NCBI GenBank assembly: GCA_963754645.1
Contig: CAVWGP010000012.1
Coordinates: 930,001-994,000 of the forward strand
DNA: 64,000 bases
Direction: 5' to 3'
Origin: CAVWGP01 sp963754645
GTDB lineage: Bacteria; Pseudomonadota; Alphaproteobacteria; Bin65
Shown here piece by piece: positions 36,800 to 44,655 of this stretch. The position numbers were made by a program, and so were the translations under genes. Numbering within the stretch: the first letter of the stretch is position 1; every line of letters begins with the position of its first letter. The notes below the pieces were generated by a model. It was not told the DNA's origin. It was given only the letters and a program-made list of their open reading frames with translations, and ran no database searches.

Positions 36800-37025
36800 T
36801 GTGCGCGCCCCTTGGCAATGGCTTCGAACGAAGCGCATCGACCTCAATCTTGCGTCGGCCGATCATCGACGGATTGCGTGTGAAATCGTCCGATCGAGAT
36901 GGCGCGGTCCGGTCGTCCCGTATGTGGAACGGAGCGCAGATCGAGCTTCAACGAGAGACAATGTCCCGTAACGCGACATCATGCCCGCGCCATCTCGCCT
37001 CGAACGACGGAGCTGCCGGCTCTGG

Positions 37026-37319
37026 CTAGCTCTTTACGTTCTTGTTCACGCCTTTGCCCGGCTTGTCGACGCCGCCGAGCTTGTCGCAATCGGCCTTGGC
37101 CGGAACCGCCTTCCACTCGCCGAGATCGTAGTTGGCCTTGGATTGTCCGGCGCATGAATGCGTGCCGGCGGAATTGGCGCAATCGTTCTGGCCGGCCTTG
37201 GACACGCCGTAGCATTTGAACGTCAGGTTGCCCTTGTACTGGGCGACGGAGGGGCCGGCGGCAAGCGCGACGGCTCCGGCGACGGCCGATGCGAGCGCGA
37301 TGGTGGAAATCCTGGTCAT
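37026..37319 (-). CDS. bufferin-type RiPP precursor (DUF2282, BufA1-like)
   Basis: The 97-residue protein has a signal peptide (TIALASAVAGAVALAAGPSVAQ) and a mature part KCYGVSKAGQNDCANSAGTHSCAGQS, then EWKAVPAKADCDKLGG. Its four cysteines are in the pattern of DUF2282 proteins, now known as bufferins: copper-binding RiPPs matured by an MNIO (DUF692) enzyme with a DUF2063 partner. Neither partner gene is in this window. The ATG has an aggag site nine bases upstream and a perfect SigF-type promoter motif about 55 bases further upstream. Confidence 0.82.
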   Translation of the reverse strand: MTRISTIALASAVAGAVALAAGPSVAQYKGNLTFKCYGVSKAGQNDCANSAGTHSCAGQSKANYDLGEWKAVPAKADCDKLGGVDKPGKGVNKNVKS

Positions 37320-37373
37320 TGCGGAATGCTCCTGTTCTGACGATGGCCTCCGATCGAGGCCGGTGCGAGACGT

Positions 37374-37399
37374 TTCGCTTCCGCCGATGAGAAGGTTAC
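37374..37399 (-). promoter_or_regulatory. SigF-type promoter of the bufferin gene
   Basis: On the minus strand GTAACC, 16 bases, CGAA matches the recalled Caulobacter SigF consensus at all ten defined positions. The end of the motif is 54 bases from the bufferin ATG. The divergent sigma-factor gene begins about 135 bases to the right. Confidence 0.7.
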
Positions 37400-37533
37400 G
37401 AGCCGCCGGATGGGGAAAGTGCCCGGCATACTCGCATCGCGCTCATGTCACGCACTGTTGATCGACAGTTGGTTTGCGCGAGGGGCAAGCGTGCGGTGTG
37501 ATCGGGCAAGCCGTCAGCCAAGGCGCCGCGCGC

Positions 37534-38163
37534 ATGCCTTCGAGCCCACACCTTCGCCGATCACAGCCGAACGCGGCCGCGGACACTGCGCGTCCGCCTC
37601 GGCCGATCGAGCCGATGGGCGACTGGTCCGTGCTCATGGCGCGCGCGCAGGACGGCGATGCCCCGTCCTATCGGCGGCTTCTCGAGGAAATCGTCCCCTA
37701 TCTGCGCGCGCTGGCCGCGCGGCGTCATCGCGATCCGCGCGACATCGAGGATACGGTACAGGACGTTCTCCTCACGGTGCACGCGATCCGGCATACCTAC
37801 GATGCAAGCCGCCCCTTCGCGCCGTGGCTCGTCGCGATCGCCCATCGGCGCGCGATCGACCGGCTGCGTCAGCAAGGCCGTGCCCGGGCAAGAGACGCCG
37901 CGCTGCTTTTCGAGCATGAAACCTTTAGCCAGCCGCAAGCGAACATTGCTGAAACGAGTCCCGGGAGCGACGCCCTGCACCGGGCGGTGGAGAGCCTGCC
38001 CCCGGGCCAGCGTCAAGCGATCACGCTGCTAAAGCTGCAAGAAATGTCGCTGAAGCAGGCGGCGGAGGTCAGCGGCATGTCGATCGCGGCACTCAAAGTG
38101 GCAACGCACCGGGCCATGAAGAGCCTGCGGGCCTTGCTCGCCGGCAAGGACAGCGAAACATGA
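37534..38163 (+). CDS. sigF: ECF-type RNA polymerase sigma factor (SigF-like)
   Basis: The protein is about 209 residues. Region 2 is ALAARRHRDPRDIEDTVQDVLLTVHAIRHTYD with FAPWLVAIAHRRAIDRLR, and region 4 is SLPPGQRQAITLLKLQEMSLKQAAEVSGMSIAALKVATHRAMKSLR. The start is uncertain: ATGs at 37534 and 37615 are both possible, and region 2 begins after the second. The stop overlaps the DUF1109 gene as ATGA, the typical sigma/anti-sigma coupling. The gene symbol follows Caulobacter SigF, which is paired with NrsF and controls DUF2282 and DoxX genes. Confidence 0.85.
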   Translation: MPSSPHLRRSQPNAAADTARPPRPIEPMGDWSVLMARAQDGDAPSYRRLLEEIVPYLRALAARRHRDPRDIEDTVQDVLLTVHAIRHTYDASRPFAPWLVAIAHRRAIDRLRQQGRARARDAALLFEHETFSQPQANIAETSPGSDALHRAVESLPPGQRQAITLLKLQEMSLKQAAEVSGMSIAALKVATHRAMKSLRALLAGKDSET

Positions 38164-38831
38164 TCACGACGCCCGAACTCATCGAGTCCCTGGCGGCGAA
38201 CGCAACGCCGGTCAGGCGCCTGCGGCCGCCGGCGATGCGCGCTGTTTGGTGGCTCTTGTTTGCGGCGATTGTCCTTGTCCTCATCGGCATCGGCCGTGGC
38301 GTGCGGACCGATTTTGGGCAAAGAGTCCAGGAGTCGATGTTCGTGCTCGGCATCGCTGCATCGCTCATGACCGGCGCGTTTGCCGCTGTCGGAGCGTTCA
38401 TGATCAGCCTTCCCGACCGCTCGCGGCTCTGGCTCGCTCTCCCGGCGCCGGCGCTTGTCGTCTGGCTCGCGACAATCGGATATCGCTGTGCGACCGCTTG
38501 GGTCGAACTCGGGCCGGCCGGCATCGTCATCGTCGACGAGGCGGACTGCTTTGCGACTTTGTTGCTGACGAGCGTTCCGATATCGATCGCGATGCTCGTG
38601 ATGTTGCGCTATGCCGCTCCGCTTCGGCCCGCCGCGGTTTCAATGACGGGGAGCTTGGCGATATCGGCGTTCGCTGCGACAGGCCTGCTGCTGTTCCACA
38701 ATATCGAGGCGACGATCCTGATCTTGGTTTGGAATGTCGGCGTCGCCGTCCTTTTCATCGGACTTGGCGGGATCGGCGGCCGCATGTTGCTGGCACGTGT
38801 TGCGCCGTCGCCACTGCCACAGCGACGCTAA
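38160..38831 (+). CDS. nrsF: NrsF-like anti-sigma factor (DUF1109)
   Basis: The 223-residue protein begins with a short cytoplasmic stretch (ELIESLAANATPVRRLRPP), which in this family binds the sigma factor, and continues with six membrane segments. Cysteines in GYRCATAW and EADCFATLL match the idea of a sensor with reactive periplasmic or membrane cysteines. It overlaps the sigma gene by four bases. It should hold SigF inactive at the membrane until metal or oxidative stress. Confidence 0.83.
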   Translation: MITTPELIESLAANATPVRRLRPPAMRAVWWLLFAAIVLVLIGIGRGVRTDFGQRVQESMFVLGIAASLMTGAFAAVGAFMISLPDRSRLWLALPAPALVVWLATIGYRCATAWVELGPAGIVIVDEADCFATLLLTSVPISIAMLVMLRYAAPLRPAAVSMTGSLAISAFAATGLLLFHNIEATILILVWNVGVAVLFIGLGGIGGRMLLARVAPSPLPQRR

Positions 38832-38876
38832 GGGCGCACCGCGCCACTAAAGCGCGCTCGCGAGATTGGCGCGCGA

Positions 38877-39782
38877 TTAGACCGTTCCCGCCGCGCCGCG
38901 GCAAGGTCCGCGTGGCCGGGCGCCGACCAGCGTAACGGCCACGACGGCGCCGATCACGAGCGCGCCGCCGACGAGCGCGTGGTCGGTCGGGCGCTCGCCA
39001 TGGAACAGCCAGGTCCAGAACGGGCCAAGCACGTTGTCGAGAAAGGTGATGAGCGTCGCCTCGGCGGCCGGCAGGCGGCGCGCGCCGAGCACGAAGCACG
39101 CGGTTCCCATGCCGAGCTGGACGACGCCGAGAATGACGAGGATGCCGAAATCGCGCGCGCTCAAGGCATCGAAGCTGGCCAAGGGCAGCGCGACGAGCGC
39201 CGATATCGCGCCCGCGATGATGACGGAGGGCACCATGTTGTCGGCGCTGGCGCCGCGCAGCAGCACGACATTGCACGCCATCGCGCAAGCGATGACGAAG
39301 GCGATGACGTTGCCCGCCATGCCGCCGGCGCCGAGATCGCCCGCGACCATGATGACGAGACCGGCGAAGGCCAGCGCCATCAGGCTGAGGCCGGCCGCCG
39401 ACATGCGCTCGCCCAGCACGATCCAGGCCAGCGCGGCGGCGAAAAACGGGCCCGCCGCCATGATGATCATCGTGTTCGCGATCGTCGTGCGGGCGAAGGC
39501 GAGCATGTAGCAGATCATCATCACGGCAAAGAGCGCGCCGCACAGCGCGCCGCGCCAGCCGGCGGCGCGGAACACGGCGGCGATGCGCGCCGGCCGGCCG
39601 CGCTCGAGCGCGCTCACCACCGCGAGGAGGAACAGCGCCATGATCGCCGAACGCACGCACGCGATCGTCCAATCGTCGGCCGTCTTGACGGCGCGGAAAA
39701 ACGGCCCGCCGATGCTCCAGCACAGCGCCGCCGCAACCACGAGGAGGACGCCGGCGAGGCGCGAAGGACCGACGAGAGACAT
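38877..39782 (-). CDS. EamA/DMT family transporter (10 TM)
   Basis: The 301-residue protein begins at the ATG 39782 and has ten hydrophobic segments in two EamA halves (CWSIGGPFFRAV, IIMAAGPFFAAALAWIVLGERMS; then LDNVLGPFWTWLFHGERPTDHALVGGALVIGAVV). Each half ends with the conserved GER motif before its last helix. The substrate is unknown; relatives export amino acids or metabolites. Confidence 0.85.
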   Translation of the reverse strand: MSLVGPSRLAGVLLVVAAALCWSIGGPFFRAVKTADDWTIACVRSAIMALFLLAVVSALERGRPARIAAVFRAAGWRGALCGALFAVMMICYMLAFARTTIANTMIIMAAGPFFAAALAWIVLGERMSAAGLSLMALAFAGLVIMVAGDLGAGGMAGNVIAFVIACAMACNVVLLRGASADNMVPSVIIAGAISALVALPLASFDALSARDFGILVILGVVQLGMGTACFVLGARRLPAAEATLITFLDNVLGPFWTWLFHGERPTDHALVGGALVIGAVVAVTLVGARPRGPCRGAAGTV

Positions 39783-39825
39783 GCGAGCAAGCGCGATGCG
39801 AAGGGAGCAGACGGGCGACGGGAAC

Positions 39826-40125
39826 CTATTTGCAGGTGGCGGACAATTCCTTGACGCCGGTGATCGGGGTGCTGCCGGCTTGCTCATGCACGGTCTTGCT
39901 TTCGCCTGCCTTGACGCCGGTCGACCCCGAAACCTGGTATTCGCCGAACTGCCGGGAATATTTGCAGAGGTAGCTGCATTGCCTGTCGGCATTGTCCGGG
40001 TTGGTGACGACGACCTTGGTTGCGCCGCCTTGATACTCGCATTTGATCGACGCTTGCGCGGAGGCGGCGGCGGGCAGCGCCACCACCATCAGCAGCGCTC
40101 CGGAAAAAACGGCGGCTCGGCGCAT
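39826..40125 (-). CDS. small secreted cysteine-containing protein, unknown function
   Basis: The 99-residue protein starts at the ATG 40125 with a signal peptide (AAVFSGALLMVVALPAAASAQ). The mature domain of about 75 residues has four Cys (IKCEYQGG, RQCSYLCKYS, ATCK) and is probably a disulfide-stabilised periplasmic fold. It lies about 100 bases to the left of the first tRNA-Phe fragment, so it marks the core side of the island boundary. I do not recognise the family. Confidence 0.6.
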   Translation of the reverse strand: MRRAAVFSGALLMVVALPAAASAQASIKCEYQGGATKVVVTNPDNADRQCSYLCKYSRQFGEYQVSGSTGVKAGESKTVHEQAGSTPITGVKELSATCK

Positions 40126-40222
40126 TTTCGTCTCCTGTGATGCGGTCGGCAGAATGCACAAGCGCGGGCCGGAAGCAAGCCAAAGCCCGGCGGACGCGCC
40201 ATGCTCCGCAAGCGGGCTGGAA

Positions 40223-40272
40223 AATGCTGCCCAGGGACGGATTTGCACCGCCGACACGCGGATTTTCAGGCC
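40223..40272. repeat. tRNA-Phe 3'-end fragment, distal att-like copy (48/50 identical)
   Basis: This 50-base stretch matches 50921-50970, which covers the 3' part of tRNA-Phe from the anticodon loop to the CCA and two bases beyond, with two mismatches. The fragment has no 5' half and cannot be a working tRNA. It has the same orientation as the intact gene. Its position 10.7 kb from the tRNA 3' end is that expected for a distal attachment site left by integration. Confidence 0.85.
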
Positions 40273-40460
40273 ACAGCGGCGCAGCCTAGCGGGTCTATGT
40301 CGCCCCAGTCCCAACCCATATGCCACATCCGGTCGTTCTCCGAGGAGATCGAGCGATAGCCGTGGAATGCACAGCGGCGGTGAAACAGGACGCAATAACC
40401 ATCAAGATGCAATTCAAATCTTTCGTCTTGCCGATCTTACGATACTGAAATTCAAGACGA

Positions 40461-41132
40461 TCAAGCGAAAGGGTGCGCCTCGATAGGCAATCCCGCCGCT
40501 CTCCACTCAGGCAATCCATCGGCCAGGCGACGCACCTTGAACCCTCGGGAACGGAGTGCCGCAACCGCTTCAAATGAGAGAACACAGTAGGGGCCACGGC
40601 AGTAAGCGACGATCTCGCGCCGCTTCGGTAGCTCTGCGAGCCGCCTTTTAAGCTCTTTGAGCGGTATGTTGACGGCCCCAGGGAGGTGTCCGAGCGCAAA
40701 CTCGTCCTCTGGCCGCACGTCGAGCAGCGTCACATCGCCTTGCTTGAGCCGGCGCATGAGTTCCTTGCGTGACACCGGCTCCATCTCGTCACGTTGACGG
40801 AAATACCCTGCTATGACCTTCTCGACCTCACCCATGCTCCGCTCCGCGATGCTGCGCAGCGCGCTAAGCAGGGTGACGACCTCATCGTCGGCGAGCCCGT
40901 ACAGAACGTGCTTGCCGTCTCGGCGCGAAGCCACCAATCCGGCGCGCCGCAATTGCTGAAGGTGTTGCGACGCATTCGCGATGGAGAGGCCGGACAGCTC
41001 GGCTAGACGTTCGACGCTCCGTTCTCCCTGGCCAAGATGCTCGATCAATTCGAGGCGATGCTCGTGCGCCAGCGCTTTCGCGACCGCGGCAAACTGGGCG
41101 AACAGGGCCTGCTTCGGATTGGCGCTTGACAC
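40461..41132 (-). CDS. ArsR/SmtB-type regulator fused to a rhodanese domain
   Basis: The protein is 223 residues from a GTG at 41132, chosen because AAGGAG lies seven bases upstream. A longer in-frame ORF extends through the promoter into the divergent gene and is rejected. Residues about 10-95 form a winged helix (HEHRLELIEHLGQGERSVERLAELSGLSIANASQHLQQLRRAGLV). Residues about 120-220 form a rhodanese domain with the active-site loop CRGPYC. The fusion suggests sensing of persulfide or sulfane sulfur. A palindromic operator lies just upstream, shared with the divergent operon. Confidence 0.88.
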   Translation of the reverse strand: MSSANPKQALFAQFAAVAKALAHEHRLELIEHLGQGERSVERLAELSGLSIANASQHLQQLRRAGLVASRRDGKHVLYGLADDEVVTLLSALRSIAERSMGEVEKVIAGYFRQRDEMEPVSRKELMRRLKQGDVTLLDVRPEDEFALGHLPGAVNIPLKELKRRLAELPKRREIVAYCRGPYCVLSFEAVAALRSRGFKVRRLADGLPEWRAAGLPIEAHPFA

Positions 41133-41153
41133 GCTTGGGCTCCTTGACACATT

Positions 41154-41173
41154 ATTCAATCGATCAATTGAAT
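41154..41173. promoter_or_regulatory. palindromic operator for the ArsR-rhodanese regulator
   Basis: The 20-base sequence ATTCAATCGATCAATTGAAT is an inverted repeat with nine of ten pairs matching. It lies 21 bases upstream of the regulator GTG and 50 bases before the divergent hydroxylase ATG. Imperfect ATTCAAT/ATTGAAT-type palindromes in such positions are typical ArsR/SmtB-family sites. Control of both directions by the regulator is the inference. Confidence 0.7.
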
Positions 41174-41223
41174 GATAAAACCTACGCGTCTGTCCGTCAA
41201 GAGCCTGCCGTTGGGTGTTTCCC

Positions 41224-42073
41224 ATGAACCACGCCTTGCTCTCCAACGAACCAGTAATTCGCCTCGGCTTCTTCGTCGGGATTTTCGCCTTGATGGCGGT
41301 TTGGGAACTGGTTGCTCCTCGCCGGCCGCTTGCGGTCGGCCGCCTGATTCGCTGGCCTAACAACCTTGGCATCACCGCCCTCAATACGGCTTTCGTGCGC
41401 ATCGCCTTTCCCACGGCGGCGGTGGCGCTAGCGCTCTTGGGCGAAGAGCGGGCCTGGGGCTTGCTCAACAACGTGAAGCTGCCCCAGTGGCTTGAGATCG
41501 CGATCGCCGTGCTGGTGCTCGATTTCGCGATCTACCTCCAACATGTGCTGTTTCACGCGGTGCCGGGGCTGTGGCGACTGCACCGCATGCATCACGCCGA
41601 CCTCGATTTCGATGTCACGACCGGCGCCCGCTTCCACCCGGTCGAAATCCTTCTTTCGATGGTCATCAAGTTCGCGGCTGTTGCGGCGCTTGGCGCTCCG
41701 GCGGCGGCAGTGTTGCTCTTCGAGGTTCTCCTCAACGCCACATCGATGTTCAATCACGGCAACGTCCGCTTGCCGGCGCGGTGCAGACCGCATTTTGCGA
41801 TGGATCGTCGTTACGCCCGACATGCACCGCGTCCATCACTCGGTCGTGCCGCACGAAACCAACAGCAATTTCGGCTTCAATGCCCCCTGGTGGGACAGGC
41901 TCTTCGGCACCTATCGGGCGCAGCCTGAGGCCGGACACGAGACGATGACGATCGGCATCGCCCAATTCCGGACACCGCGCGAGCTATGGCTCGATCGCCT
42001 GCTGACGCAGCCGTTACGCGACGACACGGGCGGCTACCCGCTCGGCGCCCGCGAACGGCGGGCCGCAGTCTGA
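41224..42073 (+). CDS. fatty acid hydroxylase / sterol desaturase family protein, frameshifted near 41783
   Basis: The first frame runs from the ATG 41224 (or GTG 41215) through four membrane segments and the histidine boxes HVLFH and HRMHH, plus RFHPVE and MFNHGN. Near 41775-41790 one extra base shifts the rest to the next frame, which contains the third box HRVHHS and the family ending NFGFNAPWWDRLFGTYRAQP. The length is 3n+1. All di-iron histidine boxes are preserved, so the enzyme is probably intact in life. It would hydroxylate or desaturate a lipid at the membrane. Confidence 0.8.
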
Positions 42074-42094
42074 TGCGCTAACGAGTATTCATCC

Positions 42095-43109
42095 ATGAAT
42101 TCGAAACTCCTCGCACGGATCGTAATCGCGGCCATCGTGGTAGCGGCCGCCGCAGCCGCCGGGATCTTTCGCGACCGCATCGAGGTTGGTCAGCTTGAAG
42201 CATTGGTGAATTCGGCGGGTCCCCTCGGCCCGGTGGCCTACATGGCGGCCTATGCTCTGGCGACCGTGTTGTTCGTGCCGGGCGCCCTGTTCGGTCTTGC
42301 CGGCGGCGTGTTGTTCGGACCCGTCTGGGGATCGGTGTGGAATCTGGCCGGCGCCACGATTGGCGCCACGTTTTCCTTTCTGGTCGCGCGATATCTTGCG
42401 GCCGGCTGGGTCGAACGAAGATCCGGAGGCGTGCTCAGGCGTCTCGTCCAAGGCGTTGAAGCCGAAGGGTGGCGCTTCGTGGCGGTCACCCGGTTGGTCC
42501 CCTTTGTGCCTTTCAACATGCTCAATTATGCGCTTGGGCTCTCCCGCATCAGGCTTGACCACTACATTCTAGCGTCCGTAATTTGCATGGCGCCGGGTGC
42601 CATCGCCTACACATGGCTCGGATATGCCGGCAAAGAGGCTTTGGCCGGCAATGCCGCTGCCATGCACTACGCGCTTCTCGCCCTCGGCGTGCTCGCGCTG
42701 ATCGCATTCGTCCCACGACTTGTGCGGCGCCTCCGGGCCGGTGGATTGTCCCGGATCGAACCGCGCGAACTCAAAGCGCGGCTTGAAATCGGGCGCGCCG
42801 CCGGTTGTGATCGATGTCCGCAACCCAGACGAGTTCGAAGGCGAATTCGGACACATCGAATCGGCGCTGAATTTGCCCGTCGGGGAGATCCCGAATCGCA
42901 TTTCCGAACTCGGGCCTATGCATAAGCGCGCAATCGCAGTCGTCTGCCGCACCGACAAACGGTCCGCAAAGGCCGCCGAGATGTTGCGCGGCGCCGGCTT
43001 TGGGAAAGTGGCGGTGCTGCGCGGCGGTATGGAGCATTGGCGCGCTGAAGGCTACCGCGTCACACGCTCGCGCGCGTTACCAGCAAAAATCGAAGAAACT
43101 CCCGCATGA
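42095..43109 (+). CDS. VTT (TVP38/DedA-like) membrane protein fused to a rhodanese domain, frameshifted near 42790
   Basis: Residues 1 to about 215 form a VTT domain: membrane segments, VLFVPGALFGLAGGVLFGPVWGSVWNLAGATIGATFSFLVARYL, and FVPFNMLNYALGLSRI. Residues about 225-338, in the next frame after one extra base near 42785-42795, form a rhodanese domain (VVIDVRNPDEFEGEFGHIESALNLP, active Cys in VVCRTDKRS). The join reads RELKARLEIG then APPVVIDVR, so a single fusion protein is likely. The stop overlaps the next ATG. Such fusions are seen with persulfide and sulfite metabolism genes. Confidence 0.8.
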
Positions 43110-43459
43110 AGTCTCTCATCATCCTCAACGACCCGCCGTACGGAACCGAACGCTGCTACAACGGGCTGCGCATGGCGCACACCCTGCTCAAGAACAACTC
43201 CGAGGGTGAAGTCACGGTGTTCCTGATGGCCGACTCGGTGTTATGCGCCAAAGCAGGACAGAAAACGCCTGACGGCTATTATAACGTCGAGCGCATGTTG
43301 AAGCGCGTCACGTCGGGCAGAGGAAGCGTGCTCTTGTGCGGCACCTGCATGGATGCGCGCGGCTTGACGGAGGGCGACCTAATGGCGGGCGCGCGCCGCA
43401 GCACGATGGATGAATTGGCTGCCGCCACGATCGCAGCGGATAAGGTGCTCGTCTTCTAG
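43106..43459 (+). CDS. DsrE/DsrF-like small protein
   Basis: The 117-residue protein has the DsrE-like fold pattern: KSLIILNDPPYGTERCYNGLRMAHTLL, VTVFLMADSVLCA, and LLCGTCMDARGL with a Cys pair near the canonical sulfur-carrying position. Its ATG overlaps the stop of the VTT-rhodanese gene by four bases. It probably carries or transfers sulfane sulfur together with the two rhodanese-domain proteins of the module. Confidence 0.85.
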   Translation: MKSLIILNDPPYGTERCYNGLRMAHTLLKNNSEGEVTVFLMADSVLCAKAGQKTPDGYYNVERMLKRVTSGRGSVLLCGTCMDARGLTEGDLMAGARRSTMDELAAATIAADKVLVF

Positions 43460-43508
43460 ATGGTGACGGACTTGCGCCGTTTGCTGACAACGGTCGGTCC
43501 AACCGCGT

Positions 43509-43688
43509 ATGAAGCATGCTGGGCTGGCGGTCGCCTCCATCGGGGGAGCGATTTTTTACCCTCCGGCGGCTCCGGTTGCCGGCATACTCGCGCGATGGGA
43601 CGAATGGTGGGGCCGCAGGACCACCTGCGGGGCCGCCTTTGTGGTGATTGCTGCTCGCAAAACGCATATTGGAAGAGTGCGGGGATGA
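43509..43688 (+). CDS. small ORF coupled to the phosphorylase gene (59 aa)
   Basis: The ATG at 43509 opens a 59-codon frame whose TGA overlaps the phosphorylase ATG (43685-43688, ATGA). The product has a hydrophobic N-terminal half (GLAVASIGGAIFYPPAAPVAGILA) and a basic C-terminus. No strong ribosome site is visible. It may be a genuine small membrane protein or simply a coupling leader. Support is limited to the overlap and composition. Confidence 0.35.
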   Translation: MKHAGLAVASIGGAIFYPPAAPVAGILARWDEWWGRRTTCGAAFVVIAARKTHIGRVRG

Positions 43689-44494
43689 ACCAAAGAAGAC
43701 CGTTCGAAACTTCCCTCGCCGCGAAGGAGTATGGCGAGGCCTCGGTGTTCGCGCCGGAGCACCTCTTGCGCGAAGCGCGGCGCCAGAAGCGACTCCAGGA
43801 GACTGCGGTTCCCGATGTTTGCATACTCGATCCTGATGGCGACATCGTCCGTCGGCTAAAGGAAGCTGGCCTTGCGGAGCGCGACCGATCCTGGGCGTGT
43901 TATCATACCGAGCTGCACAGCTTCGAAAATCATGGCAGGCGATACGGGATCATCGGCTGCGCCGTCGGCGCCCCCTTCGCTGTACTTGTTGCCGAAGAAC
44001 TGTTTGCGTCAGGCTGCCGCTACCTCATAAGCATTACGTCGGCCGGTCAAATCGCGGAAACGCGCGATCCGCCGTACTTCGTCGTTATCGACCGGGCTCT
44101 TCGCGATGAGGGAACGAGCTACCACTATGTTCCACCGGCTGTTTGGTCGGCTGCCGATGAAGCGCTTGTCGCGGCCGTTCACGGCGATCTCGCCGGATTC
44201 CGCGTTCCCGTCGACCGCGGCGCGACCTGGACGACCGATGCCCCGTTCCGCGAAACGGCGACGGCGATACAGGAGGCACGCGATCTCGGCATTCTCGCGG
44301 TCGAAATGGAAGCAGCGGCCTTATACGCGTTTGCTCGGGCCCGGAAGCGACCTGTGCTGTGCATGGCACACGTCACCAATCGGATGGGATGTGTTTCCGC
44401 CGACTTCGAGAAAGGCGAGAGCGACGGGGTGTACGACGCTCTCGACGTGATTGCCATTGCAAGGCGCACCTGGGAACGATTGCGCGAAGAATAG
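43685..44494 (+). CDS. nucleoside phosphorylase (uridine phosphorylase-like)
   Basis: The protein is 269 residues from the ATG 43685. A longer in-frame ORF from 43460 has an implausible, Cys/Arg-rich extension. PNP/UDP family landmarks are RYGIIGCAVGAPFAVLVAEELFASGCRYLISITSAGQI and a late DLGILAVEMEAAALYAFARARKRP segment, which holds the ribose-binding M-E-A-A motif. It should split a nucleoside with phosphate. Its link to the sulfur-related genes upstream is unclear; methylthioadenosine-type substrates are one possibility. Confidence 0.83.
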   Translation: MNQRRPFETSLAAKEYGEASVFAPEHLLREARRQKRLQETAVPDVCILDPDGDIVRRLKEAGLAERDRSWACYHTELHSFENHGRRYGIIGCAVGAPFAVLVAEELFASGCRYLISITSAGQIAETRDPPYFVVIDRALRDEGTSYHYVPPAVWSAADEALVAAVHGDLAGFRVPVDRGATWTTDAPFRETATAIQEARDLGILAVEMEAAALYAFARARKRPVLCMAHVTNRMGCVSADFEKGESDGVYDALDVIAIARRTWERLREE

Positions 44495-44512
44495 ACAAGA
44501 TGGCGGCGGGGA

Positions 44513-44562
44513 AATGGTGCCCAGGGACGGATTTGCACCGCCGACACGCGGATTTTCAGTCC
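44513..44562. repeat. tRNA-Phe 3'-end fragment, internal att-like copy (50/50 identical)
   Basis: All 50 bases equal 50921-50970, in the same orientation, after which the sequences diverge. The copy lacks the D arm and 5' acceptor strand. It separates module 1 from module 2, and its perfect identity suggests it is younger than the copy at 40223. Confidence 0.9.
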
Positions 44563-44655
44563 ATTGCTGCGCGGCCTAAATCAATGGCTTAGGCTGCGCA
44601 TGTTGCAGCCTTGTCGCAGTGAGCGAGGAACTCAGCAATGCATGCCCTCAAGGTC

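Larger units (their letters stand above)
40223..44562. mobile_element. putative tRNA-Phe-anchored cargo module 1, no recombinase visible
   Basis: The segment is bounded by two tRNA-Phe 3' fragments in direct orientation and carries six genes: ArsR-rhodanese, fatty-acid hydroxylase, VTT-rhodanese, DsrE-like, a small ORF and a nucleoside phosphorylase. Most of this cargo suggests reactive sulfur handling. No integrase, excisionase or transposase is present. Because the outer repeat has two mismatches and the inner one none, this module is probably the older insertion. Mobility is inferred from the repeats alone. Confidence 0.45.
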
